From: Gaiellasilicea sp963802765
Lineage (GTDB): Bacteria; Actinomycetota; Thermoleophilia; Gaiellales; Gaiellaceae
DNA: 64,000 nucleotides
Direction of reading: 5' to 3'
NCBI GenBank assembly: GCA_963802765.1
Contig: CAWDJZ010000003.1
Location: forward strand, 62,001 to 126,000
Shown here: positions 37,101-45,566 of the stretch, in pieces
How positions within the stretch are numbered: the stretch's first letter is position 1
How the letters are laid out: each line of letters begins with the position of its first letter
Notes under the pieces: generated by a model
The model's input: only the letters and a program-made list of their open reading frames with translations
What the model was told of the DNA's origin: nothing
Database searches by the model: none
Position numbers and translations under genes: made by a program

Positions 37101-38095
37101 CGGGCTTCGCGTCGACCGTGTAGGTCATGTCGCGCGTCTGCAGGTCGGTGAACGTCGAGCCGTCGGTGACGATGTACTGGAGCGTCTCGACGTTGGTGTT
37201 GTCGATCGTCGGGTAGTAGACGTCGCTGAGCACGCCGTTCGCGACCGTGTACCAGACCTTCGAGGTCGTGTTCCGGGCGGTGCCGAGGCAGTCCTTCCGG
37301 GCCAGGCCGAAGTGGGAGAGGGCTCCCGGGGCGCCTGTCGGGTTCTCGGCGACGACCGTAAGGACGTGGGACGTCGCGTTGTAGGTGAACGTGACTTTCG
37401 CGTTGTCCGCCGGGACGGTGAACGCGACGTTGTCGCCGCCGGGGACGCCGCCCGCGCCGTAGTTCTCGTCCCAGCTCTCGTTGATTGCGACCTTCCCCTC
37501 GTAGGCGCCGGCGGGGAGTGCGGTCGTCTCGAACGAGTAGATCCCGTCGCCGTCCGTGTCCTGGAGCCACGAGCGCAGGCACGAGGGATCCCAGTCACCC
37601 GGGCAGCCGAGCTCGGACTGGAAGCTGCCGGGCGCGACCGCGATCACAGAGCTCCTGTTGTCGGTGACCCAGTGGCTCTTGTGGTCGTAGTAGAACTTCA
37701 CCGCCCCGGCCGCGGCGAGATTGAGCGGGATGTTCGGGCCGTCTAGTTGCGCATGGAGGCCGTAGTTCTCGGTCCACGCGTCGTTCAGCGGTGCCTTGTA
37801 CTCGTAGCCGCCCGCAGGGAGCGAGAACGTGCGCTGCCAGACGTCGTCCGCGGCGTCATAGGCGAGATGGGTCGCCGCGCAGTCCGGCTGCCAGTCAGCC
37901 GGAGCAGCCGAGCTCGGACTGCAACGAGCCGGCGATCGTGACCGCCGTCGGGTTCGGCGTATGTGACCCCGACGCGACCGGAAGCAGGACGAGCGCCGCG
38001 CCGGCGAGCGCGAGCAACACCAGCTGACGCCTTCTCAGCGTGGTCGGCTCGGTCCAGACCGGCGTTCGGGTGCCGGCGCTCCTCGCACTTCCCAT
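34168..38095 (-). CDS. Secreted GH15 glucodextranase/glucoamylase-like enzyme with tandem N-terminal modules (frameshifted)
   Basis: Begins at ATG 38095 with a signal peptide (RRRQLVLLALAGAALVLLP). Two tandem starch-binding-like modules follow (each with SELGC, GDW and TENYG/DENYG blocks, X25-like). Then come the GH15 N-domain and catalytic (alpha/alpha)6 barrel with RWEEQSGFSPSTIAAE and LWPALSAERGE, the two catalytic Glu regions, an Ig-like linker (VTSPADDISSVVASPVTVTG) and a glucodextranase-type C-terminal domain. One extra base near 37900 inside the first module breaks the frame: SELGCSG then stop, while DWQPDCAATHLAYDA continues in the next frame. It likely hydrolyses alpha-glucans outside the cell. 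About 1300 residues when repaired. Confidence 0.82.
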
Positions 38096-38203
38096 CTCGG
38101 CGCCAGCATACGACGGCCGCGGCTCCGCGCAAAAAACGGCGTCGAGAGGTATGGGTCGCGGCGTCCATGCTTGCGCGAGGGTCGGCCCACCCGACAACCC
38201 GCG

Positions 38204-38398
38204 CTACGGCACTCGGCAGACGATCTTGCCCTCGTACGGCTCGGTGCCTGGTGGCGAATACGTCAGTGTCACCAAGCACGTTCCGTACTTCGTTTCGATC
38301 GTCTCGCCCACGGCCGGAAGCCGCGGCAACTCGACTTCCTCGAAGTCTTCCCAGCTCCGCCCGTCAATCGTGATCAAGAACCGCTTGATAGACGGCAT
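38204..38398 (-). CDS. Small hypothetical protein (64 aa)
   Basis: From ATG 38398: PSIKRFLITIDGRSWEDFEE, then strands LVTLTYSPPGTEPYEGKIVC. Composition and alternating hydrophobicity fit a small beta-rich cytoplasmic protein. No domain is recognised. It lies between the glucodextranase start and the secreted barrel protein on the same strand, 69 bp from the latter. Confidence 0.55.
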   Translation of the reverse strand: MPSIKRFLITIDGRSWEDFEEVELPRLPAVGETIETKYGTCLVTLTYSPPGTEPYEGKIVCRVP

Positions 38399-38466
38399 GA
38401 TGCAGGACGAGCGAACTCGTCCGCTACGCACAGACGCCAAATCGGTCGCTCAGGCGCGGGCCGACG

Positions 38467-38928
38467 CTAGCCCACGAGCCTGAAGACGACGAGGTCGCGG
38501 ACGGGCCGCCTGCCCATGCGGGTGACTGTGACCGAGCCGCGCGCGTTGTCGTAGAGGCCGGTGCCGCCGAGGACTGCGAGGTCGTAGAACTGCCGGTAGG
38601 TCAGCGAGCCGCCGACGACGAGCTTCCCTTTCGGCAGGAAGTAGGTGCCGCGGCAGACGCGGGCGCGCCGGCTGTCGACGAACGTGCAGACGAGCTCCGC
38701 TCGACCGATTCGATTCTGCCGGCGGTCGAACAGCTGCTGCCGGAGGATCTCCATGTCCCCGGGGGACTTGCTGCGGCGGCCGACGTCGACGCGTGCGACG
38801 CTGACCTCCTTGTTCGTGATCCGGATCGTCGCCGGCCCTGTGGACGCGGCCGCGCCGGGCTCCCAGGGGCTGACGACGAGGACGCCCACGAGTACCCCCG
38901 CGAGCAGGAAACCGACTTTGGTGATCAT
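38467..38928 (-). CDS. Secreted dirigent/allene-oxide-cyclase-barrel-like protein
   Basis: A 153-residue exported protein with an N-terminal membrane/signal segment (ITKVGFLLAGVLVGVLVV). The rest resembles the dirigent/AOC beta-barrel fold: AELVCTFVDSRRARVCRGTY, KGKLVVGGSL, then YDLAVLGGTGLYDNARGSVT, the family's hallmark GGTGxYxxARG. Plant relatives steer radical coupling or cyclise fatty acid oxides; bacterial members have no known role. A strong ribosome site (AAGGAGG) precedes ATG 38928. Likely a cavity protein binding a hydrophobic ligand. Confidence 0.75.
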   Translation of the reverse strand: MITKVGFLLAGVLVGVLVVSPWEPGAAASTGPATIRITNKEVSVARVDVGRRSKSPGDMEILRQQLFDRRQNRIGRAELVCTFVDSRRARVCRGTYFLPKGKLVVGGSLTYRQFYDLAVLGGTGLYDNARGSVTVTRMGRRPVRDLVVFRLVG

Positions 38929-39044
38929 CGTGCCGCTGCCTCCTTGTTGATCGTGGGGGTTGTCCGCCGGCGAGGCGGGTGTTAGGGCGTCGCTTGGTCA
39001 GCCGCGGGATGCGGCTCGGTCATTCCGATGAACGGTCCGGTGGG

Positions 39045-39221
39045 CTAGCCGGCGATCCGGCGCACTGTCTCGTGCGCGAGGCCCGCAGCCTCTGCGATCG
39101 CCCGTAGCGACGCGCCCCGGCCTCGAGCCTTGCGGATCTCGGTTTCGAGCTGCCTACGCCCGCCCTCCGCGTGGCTGGCTGCCTCGCGGACGGGGGTGAG
39201 GTCTGTCGTTCCCGAGCTCAT
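39045..39221 (-). CDS. 58-residue helix-turn-helix protein
   Basis: From ATG 39221 to TAG 39045: MSSGTTDLTPVREAASHAEG, a helix RRQLETEIRKA, then a clear helix-turn-helix RGRGASLRAIAEAAGLAHET followed by VRRIAG. The layout (short N-terminus, helix, C-terminal HTH) matches many tiny actinobacterial DNA-binding proteins often found in mobile or stress loci. No ribosome site is obvious. It may repress itself or its neighbour at 38928. Confidence 0.6.
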   Translation of the reverse strand: MSSGTTDLTPVREAASHAEGGRRQLETEIRKARGRGASLRAIAEAAGLAHETVRRIAG

Positions 39222-39356
39222 GTCCAGAGATTAGACAGACCCGCGCATCGTGAAAGGACCCATTTGGGTCAATTTCGACGCCGTCGCCCGCCTGTCGACC
39301 GCAGGTAAGCCGACCTAGCCGATGCGAGGGTTCTGACGCGGTAGGTTTCCATCGAC

Positions 39357-39575
39357 GTGGCGATGCTTGCGTACACCTTCGGTACGGGACTTGCGGCCGT
39401 GGCGCTCGTCGCGTGGATCGTCGTCTGGGTCTTCGTCGCCGTCGGGGTCGTCCGCCGCCACGATCTCGGGCTCGCGGGCAAGTTGTTCTGGCTCGTCGTG
39501 ATCCTCGTCGTCCCACTCGTCGGACTTTTCGTCTACTACATGTGGGACGCGTTTAGGCCCGCGCGGCCGGCTTGA
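39357..39575 (+). CDS. Small two-helix membrane protein (PLDc_N-like)
   Basis: A 72-residue protein with two transmembrane helices and the pattern of the phospholipase-D/nuclease N-terminal (PLDc_N) domain: a helix, RRHDLGLAGKLFWLVVILVV, then PLVGLFVYYMWD. These occur alone or before cardiolipin synthases. Start GTG at 39357 or ATG at 39363. Divergent from the 58-aa HTH gene. Confidence 0.65.
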   Translation: MAMLAYTFGTGLAAVALVAWIVVWVFVAVGVVRRHDLGLAGKLFWLVVILVVPLVGLFVYYMWDAFRPARPA

Positions 39576-39647
39576 GGCGGTAGCGGACGGTGATCGTCAC
39601 GGTCCGCAGGCACTAGCGACAACCGCTTTGCGCACTCGACATTTCCG

Positions 39648-39998
39648 ATGCGCGGAAGAGAGTGCCGAGCATTCGCGTCGTGTGCTCGAGGGGTCGATTC
39701 CTGGATTGCCGGGAGGTGGCTCAGTGAGCAGTGCAGCACCTCTCCCGCGGCGAAGCAATGGGCTGTCAGCCAGTCTCCGGATCCAAGCGAGGCTTCAGAA
39801 CCGTATTTCGGGCGTGAAGCGCTCGAGCGCTGGCAACTCGTAAGTCGGTACGTGAGCACGACGCTCAGCCTCTCGCACGGAGACGCAGCAGTCCCGCTGG
39901 GCCGAGGACGATCGGCGGAGATTCGTATCAGAATGCACGTGCGCGGGTACAGCACGACCTGGCGCGACGTCGTGAGCGACTTGTTCCCGGGCGTCTGA
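39648..39998 (+). CDS. Hypothetical protein (116 aa)
   Basis: From ATG 39648. The second half reads as a convincing protein (YFGREALERWQLVSRYVSTT, then IRIRMHVRGYSTTWRDVVSD), while the first 50 residues are less so; the true start may be further in. No domain is recognised. It lies convergent to hisIE with 33 bp between stops. Stands alone. Confidence 0.45.
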   Translation: MRGRECRAFASCARGVDSWIAGRWLSEQCSTSPAAKQWAVSQSPDPSEASEPYFGREALERWQLVSRYVSTTLSLSHGDAAVPLGRGRSAEIRIRMHVRGYSTTWRDVVSDLFPGV

Positions 39999-40031
39999 GA
40001 CGATCGCCGGTCTTTCGCGGTGCAGTCGGGC

Positions 40032-40580
40032 CTACGAGGCAGCGCGGCGGCGCAGCTCGCGCTCGACCGCCGCGGGGTCGAGTCCGCGCGCTGCAAGCAG
40101 CACGTAGCTGTGGAACCAGAGATCGGCGATCTCGGCGACTAGCCGCTCGTCGTCCTCCGACACGCCGGCGACGGCGACCTCGACGCCCTCCTCGCCCAGC
40201 TTCTGCGCGCAGGCGGCGGTCCCGCGTTCGAGCAGGCCGGCTACATAGGACCCGTCCGGCCGCAGGCGCGCGCGCTCGGCGACCGTGCGCCAGAGCCACG
40301 GCGCGAAGCAGGACTCGGTGCCGGTGTGACACGCGGGCCCTGCGGGGCGGACGCGGAGCAGCACGGCGTCGCCGTCGCAGTCCTCCCGCAGCTCCTCGAC
40401 CGCGAGCGTGTTGCCGGAGGTCTCGCCCTTCCGCCAGAGGCGGCCCCGTGAGCGGCTCCAGAAGTGCGCTTCGCCGGACTCGCGCGTCCGCCGGAGCGCC
40501 TCGTCGTCCATCCAGGCGAGCATCAGCACGTCGCCGCTGGCGGCGTCCTGGACGATCGCCGCCCGCAGGTCAGGCTGCAT
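40032..40580 (-). CDS. hisIE: Bifunctional phosphoribosyl-AMP cyclohydrolase / phosphoribosyl-ATP diphosphatase
   Basis: A 182-residue HisIE: steps 2 and 3 of histidine synthesis, hydrolysing phosphoribosyl-ATP to -AMP and opening its ring. HisI part (1-105): VLMLAWMDDEAL, HFWSRSRGRLWRKGETSGNT and the metal site DCDGDAVLLRVRPAGPACHT then GTESCF. HisE part (106-182): TAACAQKLGEEGVEVAVAGV and the acidic SEDDERLVAEIADLWFH. The ATG overlaps the end of hisF by 11 bp; last gene of the leftward his operon. Confidence 0.93.
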   Translation of the reverse strand: MQPDLRAAIVQDAASGDVLMLAWMDDEALRRTRESGEAHFWSRSRGRLWRKGETSGNTLAVEELREDCDGDAVLLRVRPAGPACHTGTESCFAPWLWRTVAERARLRPDGSYVAGLLERGTAACAQKLGEEGVEVAVAGVSEDDERLVAEIADLWFHSYVLLAARGLDPAAVERELRRRAAS

Positions 40581-41313
40581 CGCGGAGCGGAACGTCGAGT
40601 TGGCGAAGCTCGTCGCGCAGTGCGACGAGGCCTCCCGGGCTCTCGTGGACGATCGACGCGAGGAGCGCGGCCTGGGCGACCTGCAGCGCCTCGGCCACGT
40701 GCCGCGCGCTGCCGGCGCCGCCGGACGCGATCACCGGCACGCCGACGGCGCCCGCGACAGCCGCCGTCAGCTCGAGGTCGTAGCCGGCGCGGGTGCCGTC
40801 GGCGTCGATCGACGTCAGCAGGATCTCGCCCGCTCCTCGTGCCGCCGCCTCGCACGCCCACGCGACCGCGTCGCGGGCAGCATCCGCGGTTCCTGCGCGG
40901 GCGCGCACGCGTCCCCGCGTCACGTCGATCGCCACGACGACGGCCTGCGAGCCCAGCCGCTCTGCGAGCTCGGTGAGCAGCGCCGGCCGGTGGAGCGCGG
41001 CCGTGTTTACGCTCACCTTGTCCGCGCCTGCCTCCAGCAGCCGCAGGGCATCGTCGACCGACCGGATCCCGCCGCCGACGGTGAACGGGATCGAGACCGC
41101 CTCGGCGACGTGGGCCACGAGCCGCACGAAGGTCGTCCGTTCCTCGAGCGTCGCTGTCACGTCGAGGAACACGAGCTCGTCAGCGCCGCCGTCCGAGTAG
41201 ACGACCCCGAGCTCGACCGGGTCGCCGACGTCGCGCAGCCCGGCGAAGCGCACCCCCTTGACGACGCGGCCACCCGCGACGTCGAGGCACGGGATCAGAC
41301 GCGGGAGAGGCAC
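40570..41313 (-). CDS. hisF: Imidazole glycerol phosphate synthase, cyclase subunit
   Basis: A 247-residue TIM barrel that, with HisH, makes imidazole glycerol phosphate and AICAR. Motifs: RLIPCLDVAGGRVVKGVRFA with catalytic Asp11-like D, VFLDVTATLEER, PFTVGGGIRSVDDALRLLEA, GADKVSVNTAA, LLTSIDADGTRAGYD and VIASGGAG. Start GTG at 41313 lies inside the end of hisH (19-bp overlap). Intact. Confidence 0.95.
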   Translation of the reverse strand: MPLPRLIPCLDVAGGRVVKGVRFAGLRDVGDPVELGVVYSDGGADELVFLDVTATLEERTTFVRLVAHVAEAVSIPFTVGGGIRSVDDALRLLEAGADKVSVNTAALHRPALLTELAERLGSQAVVVAIDVTRGRVRARAGTADAARDAVAWACEAAARGAGEILLTSIDADGTRAGYDLELTAAVAGAVGVPVIASGGAGSARHVAEALQVAQAALLASIVHESPGGLVALRDELRQLDVPLRDAA

Positions 41314-41837
41314 CGCTCCAGCCACCGGGCTCCGGCCCGGCCGCTCTTCTCCGGGTGGAACTGCACGCCGACGAACGAGCCCCACCGCGCCTCGGCGACG
41401 ACGCCCTCCGACATCGCCGTCGCGGCCACCGTGTCCGCCGCGTAGGAGTGCGCGAACCAGTACACCTCGCCGCCCGGCTCGACCGCTGCCCAGCCGATCC
41501 GAGGCACGCGGCCTTCGGCGAGACGGCGGGCGCGGCCGGGGACGAGGCCCAGGCCGGCGACGCCGCCGTCCTCCTCGCTCTCCTCGAGCGCGACGTGCAG
41601 GCCGAGGCAGATCCCGAGCGTCGGCCCGGTTCGCCGGCGGAGCGCCTCGTCGACGCCCGTCTCGCGCAGCCGCTCCATCGCGCTCCGGGCCGAGCCGACG
41701 CCCGGCAGCACGGCGAGATCGGCGTCCGCGACGGCGCGCGGGTCCGCCGTCAACTCTGCCTCGGCACCGACCCGTTGCAGGGCGAGCAGGACCGAGCGGA
41801 CGTTGCCGGCGCCGTAATCGCAGACCGCGATCGTCAC
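41295..41837 (-). CDS. hisH: Imidazole glycerol phosphate synthase, glutaminase subunit
   Basis: A 180-residue class I glutaminase supplying ammonia to HisF. It starts VTIAVCDYGAGNVRSV, has the nucleophile Cys in GICLGLHVAL, and the His/Glu pair in VGVQFHPEKSG. Slightly shorter than the usual ~200 residues but all key residues are present. GTG at 41837 overlaps the hisB stop (GTGA). Intact. Confidence 0.93.
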   Translation of the reverse strand: MTIAVCDYGAGNVRSVLLALQRVGAEAELTADPRAVADADLAVLPGVGSARSAMERLRETGVDEALRRRTGPTLGICLGLHVALEESEEDGGVAGLGLVPGRARRLAEGRVPRIGWAAVEPGGEVYWFAHSYAADTVAATAMSEGVVAEARWGSFVGVQFHPEKSGRAGARWLERCLSRV

Positions 41838-42403
41838 AGCCGTCCCTTGGTCGACGGTAGACCGGTCGATCCTGGAGCGACCGCCGCACGCAGTGCGCGG
41901 CCGACCGCCTTGAACGCGGCCTCGGCGGTGTGATGGCCGTCTCTCCCACTCGCCTCGACGTGCACGCGCGAAGCGGCCTGCCTGGGCGAGGCTGGTGAGG
42001 ACGTGCGCAGCGAGGCCGGGATCGGGATCGATTGCGAGCTCGGCCCATGGACGCCCTCCGAGGTCGACGGCCGCGCGCGCGAGTGCGTCGTCCATCGGAA
42101 CGACGGCGTCGCCGAACCGCGCAATGCCGCGCCGATCACCCAGCGCGCGGTCGAGGGCCTCGCCGAGCGCGAGTGCGCTGTCTTCGGCGGTGTGGTGGTC
42201 GCCGGTCTCGAGGTCGCCGGCCCCTTCCAGGACGAGATCGAGCCCGCCGTGGAACGCGAGCTGCTCGAGCAGGTGGTCGTAGAGGCCCGCCCCGGTCGCC
42301 ACCCGAACGAGGCCGGAGCCGTCGAGCCGGAGCCGCACGGCGAATCGCGTCTCGGCAGTCGCGCGGAGGTGCCGTGCCGAGCGGCGTGCGACGTGCGACG
42401 CAC
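41834..42403 (-). CDS. hisB: Imidazoleglycerol-phosphate dehydratase (two compensating frameshifts)
   Basis: HisB dehydrates imidazole glycerol phosphate. The middle is clear (VATGAGLYDHLLEQLAFHGG, then LETGDHHTAEDSALALGEAL and VVPMDDALARAAVDLGG) in the frame that also carries hisC. The C-terminal end (VHVEASGRDGHHTAEAAFKA, then VGRALRAAV) lies in another frame after a one-base indel near 41968. A GTG at 42403 gives a HisB-like start in that same second frame, which would need another indel near 42370. So either two compensating indels, or a natural hisC-hisB fusion with one. Stop TGA at 41834 overlaps hisH. Confidence 0.8.
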   Translation of the reverse strand: MRRTSHAARHGTSARLPRRDSPCGSGSTAPASFGWRPGRASTTTCSSSSRSTAGSISSWKGPATSRPATTTPPKTAHSRSARPSTARWVIGAALRGSATPSFRWTTHSRARPSTSEGVHGPSSQSIPIPASLRTSSPASPRQAASRVHVEASGRDGHHTAEAAFKAVGRALRAAVAPGSTGLPSTKGRL

Positions 42404-42423
42404 CCCCGGCGCCGGTGGTCCCG

Positions 42424-43373
42424 TCCAGCGCCCGCCGGAGCGCGTCGAGGAGCAGGTCGTCGTCCTCGCGGTCGCGGACGCTGATGCGGACGCCTCCCTC
42501 GAGCACCCGCACGACCACCCCGCTGCGCAGCAACGCGCGTCCGAGTGCCTCCGGCTCCTCCACGGGCACGAACACGAAGCTCGCCCGCGACGGCAGCGGC
42601 TCGAGGCCGAGCTCGCGCAGTCCCGCCGCGAGCCGCTCCCGCTCTTCGAGCTGGGGCTGCACGTCGGGCGGTTCGGCGAGCGCGGCGAGCGCCAGGGCCG
42701 CCGAGAGGGTCGCGACCGGCGCCGGCGCCTGGCGGCGGTTGAGCTCCGCGGCGGTGTCCGCGTCGGCGAGGGCGTAGCCGACCCGCGCGCCGGCAAGGCC
42801 GAACGCCTTCGAGAAGGTGCGCAGGACGATCACGCCGTCGTCGAGCAGCTCCACGGCGGTCTCGCCGGCATATTCGAAGTACGCCTCGTCGACGACGAGC
42901 GGACGCGCGGCGGGCAGCGGCTCGAGGGAGCCGGTCGGGTTGTTCGGGCGGCAGCAGTACGTGAGCGCGGCCTCGTCGCTGCCTACGTCGGCGCCGGCGA
43001 GCTCGGCGGCGATCCTGAAGAGCGGGTAGGTCGGCTCCTCGGCGATCGCGACCGTGTCGCCGGGACCTGTGAACGCTCGTGCGGTGAGCAAGATCAGGTC
43101 GTCGGCGCCTGCGCCGAGCACCACGTTTTCGGGCTCGACGCCCGCGTAGCTCGCGATCGCGGCGACGAGCGCCGGGTAGCCCCCGTGCGGGTACTCGTTC
43201 ACGCGCGCGAGGGCACCTGCGAGCGCGCCCGGCCGCGAGCTCGGCAGCGGCAGCGCGGGCACGTTGCCGTCGAAACGCACGATCTCGAGCGGGTCGAGCC
43301 CGGTCTCGCGTGCGAGCTCGGCCGTGGACGGCGCCCATTGGTAGGGGGCGAAGCCCCGCGCGAGCGTCCTCAT
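42424..43373 (-). CDS. hisC: Histidinol-phosphate aminotransferase
   Basis: A PLP-dependent fold I aminotransferase converting imidazole acetol phosphate to histidinol phosphate. Seen: VRFDGNVPALP, NEYPHGGYPALVAAIA, ENVVLGAGADDLI, CCRPNNPTG, VVDEAYFEYAG with the cofactor Asp and Tyr, FSKAFGLAGARVGY with Lys189, and GVRISVRDRED at the end. ATG 43373 overlaps the hisD stop (ATGA). No stop codon follows in frame: the reading continues straight into hisB, so the 3' boundary given is approximate (end of the conserved aminotransferase region). Slightly short for the family. Confidence 0.88.
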
Positions 43374-44387
43374 CGCCGCACCGCCGCGGCGTGCGCGGGC
43401 ATGCCCTCGACTGCCGCGAGCGCCTCCACCACCGGGCGCACGCGGTCGAGCCCTCGCCGCGTGAGGCGTTGCACGGTCACGGGCTTCAGGAAGGTCTCGA
43501 GCCCGAGCCCGCCCACGGCGCGGCCCCAGCCGCCGGTCGGGAGCACGTGATTCCCGCCGGTCGCGTAGTCACCCGCCGCCACGGGGGAATCGGCACCGAC
43601 GAACACGGCGCCGGCGTTTCGGATGCGTGGCGCGAGCGCCTCTGCTTCGCCGAGCAGCACGACGTGCTCGGGTGCGAGCTCCTCGACCTGCGCCAGCGCC
43701 GCATCGAGGTCCGTGCCGTCGAGCAGCCGGCACACGGCGCCGTCTCCGTGCTCCGCCTGTGCGGCGAGCTCGAGGTCGGCGACGCGCGCGTCGGCGCCGT
43801 CTCCCAGCACGACCACGACCTCCGACGGCCCCGCGGGCAGGTCGATCGCGACGTCGCGCGCGACGAGCAGCTTGGCCTCGTTCACGAAAGCGTTTCCCGG
43901 CCCCACGATCTTGTCGACGCGGGGGATCGTGGGCGTGCCGTAGGCGAACGCCGCGATCGCCGGAGGACCGCCGAGCGCCCAGACCTCCTCGATCCCCAGC
44001 AGCTCCGCCGCGGCCGCGACGGCGCCTGAGCCGGCCGGCGGCGTCGCCACGACGATCCGCTCGACCCCGGCCGCCTGCGCCGGCACGGCGCACATCACGA
44101 GCGTCGACACGAGCCCGCGCGGCACGTAGATGCCCACGGAGCGCAACGGCACCCAGCGGCGCTCGAGCAGGATCCCCGGCTCGACCTCGAGCCGTACGTC
44201 CGTCGGCCGCTGCGCGTCGTGCCACGCACGGACGCGTTCCGCGAGCGTGCGCAGCCGCACCGACCGGCAGCCCGGGCTCGGCCTCTGCGCGTCTCGGCTC
44301 GGCGCCGTCCAGCCGCAGCGCCCACTCGCGCACCGCCTCGTCGCCGCGGGTGCGCACATCCTCGAGGATGCGGGCGACGTCGCTCAC
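43370..44387 (-). CDS. hisD: Histidinol dehydrogenase (frameshifted near its N-terminus)
   Basis: HisD oxidises histidinol to histidine in two NAD steps. N-terminal part from GTG 44387: VSDVARILEDVRTRGDEAVR, then EWALRLDGAEP. After a one-base indel near 44270 the rest follows in another frame: RVRAWHDAQRPTDVRLEVEP, GIYVPRG, VDKIVGPGNAFVNEAK, DLPAGPSEVVVV, AQAEHGDGAVCRLL and GNHVLPTGGWGR. The zinc and catalytic Glu-His regions are present. The ~340-residue repaired product is shorter than the usual ~430 at the N-terminal side. GTG overlaps the hisG stop (GTGA). Confidence 0.85.
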
Positions 44388-45224
44388 GCCAGGAGCCGCT
44401 CGACCGGCACGAGCAGAATCGAGGAGGCGCCCGCTCGCTCCAGCCGCGGCAGCACATGCCAGACGTCCGCGGCCGGCACGAGCGCGTGGACGGCGACCAT
44501 GCCCGGCTCGGCGAGCGGCAGCACGGTCGGCGCGCGCCCACCCGGCACGAGCGTCGCGATCTCGTCCACGGCCTCCGACCGGTGCGTTCAGCATCAGATA
44601 GCGCGTCTCGCGCGCCTGGACGACGCTGCGCAGCACCGCCGCGAGCTCCTCCGCGGCCTCGTCCGCCTGCTCTGCCGCGACGAGCACCGCCTCCGAGCGG
44701 AAGAGCACGCCGAGCGAGCGCAGGCCGTTCGTTCGCAGCGTGTTGCCACTCGAGACGAGGTCGACGATCGCGTCGGCGAGGCCGAGACGCGGGGCGAGCT
44801 CCACGGAGCCCGTTACGTCGACGAGGTCGGCGTGCACGCCGTGCTCGGCGAGCAGCGAGCGCGTGAGGACCGGGTAGACGGTGGCAACGCGCCGGCCGTC
44901 GAGGTCGGAGAACTGCCGCGCCGGTGTCTCGTCCGGCACGGCCGCCTCCAGCGTGCACGCGCCGAAGCCGAGCCTGAGCAGCTCCGTGACCCGCGCCCGG
45001 CGCTCGAGCACGAGGTCGGCGCCGGTGATGCCGCACGCGACGGCGCCGTCCTGCACGTACTCGGGGATGTCCGTGGCTCGCACGAGCAGCACCTCGACGG
45101 GCGCATTGCGACACGCGAACGCGAGCGCGCGCTCCCCGGGCTGCTCGGGGCCGAGCCCGGCCGCCTCGAGCAGCGCGACGGCCGGCTCGCGCAGGCGACC
45201 CTTCGACGGGATCGCAACTCTCAG
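44384..45224 (-). CDS. hisG: ATP phosphoribosyltransferase (frameshifted near its C-terminal domain)
   Basis: HisG condenses ATP with PRPP, the first committed step. Seen: VAIPSKGRLREPAVALLEAA, VLLVRATDIPEYVQDGAVAC, GITGADLVLERR, TRSLLAEHGVHADLVDVTGS and LADAIVDLVSSGNTLRTNGL for the catalytic domains. The HisG C-terminal regulatory domain (EAVDEIATLVPGGRAPTVLP, then HVLPRLERAGASSILLVPVE) follows in another frame after one extra G near 44579. The long form with a regulatory domain implies feedback by histidine. No ATG/GTG fits the start; CTG at 45224, overlapping the YerC stop, is a tentative choice. Confidence 0.85.
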
Positions 45225-45538
45225 CGGGTGCGCGAACGGCGCCGGGCCCGGTCGAGCGCCAGCCGGTAGCCGCCCTCGCCGCGGCGCAGCCACAGCGCCA
45301 CGCGCGTCACGGTCGTCGTCGACGCGCCCGTTCGCTCCGAGACCGCCAGGTAGGGCAACCCCTCGTCGAGCAGCTTCGCCACCTCCCAGCGATGGGCCAT
45401 CGTCTCCAGCTCCGGCAGCGTGCACAGGTCCCTCAGGAACCGCTCGACCTCGTCCACCGACCGCAGGCTCGCGATCGTCCGGCAGAGATCCTCGATCTCG
45501 TCCGTCACCCATGGGTGAGAAGGCTCGTCCGTCGCCAC
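45221..45538 (-). CDS. YerC/YecD-family TrpR-like regulator
   Basis: A 105-residue protein of the YerC/YecD group, related to Trp repressor by its helical fold with a central helix-turn-helix. Seen: EIEDLCRTIASLRSVDEVER, FLRDLCTLPELETMAHRWEV, AKLLDEGLPYLAVSERTGAS, then TTTVTRVALWLRRGEGGYRL. The TLPEL/HRW and SERTGASTTTVTR blocks are typical. It heads the leftward his operon and faces hisA across a 28-bp gap that contains a perfect palindrome. It is therefore a likely local regulator of histidine genes, with self-control; no effector is known. Confidence 0.85.
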   Translation of the reverse strand: MATDEPSHPWVTDEIEDLCRTIASLRSVDEVERFLRDLCTLPELETMAHRWEVAKLLDEGLPYLAVSERTGASTTTVTRVALWLRRGEGGYRLALDRARRRSRTR

Positions 45539-45548
45539 GTTGCCAGCA

Positions 45549-45564
45549 TGTTAGCATGCTAACA
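45549..45564. promoter_or_regulatory. Perfect 16-bp palindrome between yerC-like gene and hisA
   Basis: TGTTAGCATGCTAACA, a perfect inverted repeat in the 28-bp gap between divergent starts (45538 minus, 45567 plus). Its position and dyad symmetry are those of an operator that could control both transcripts; the adjacent TrpR-like protein is the natural candidate to bind it. Confidence 0.75.
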
Positions 45565-45566
45565 CG

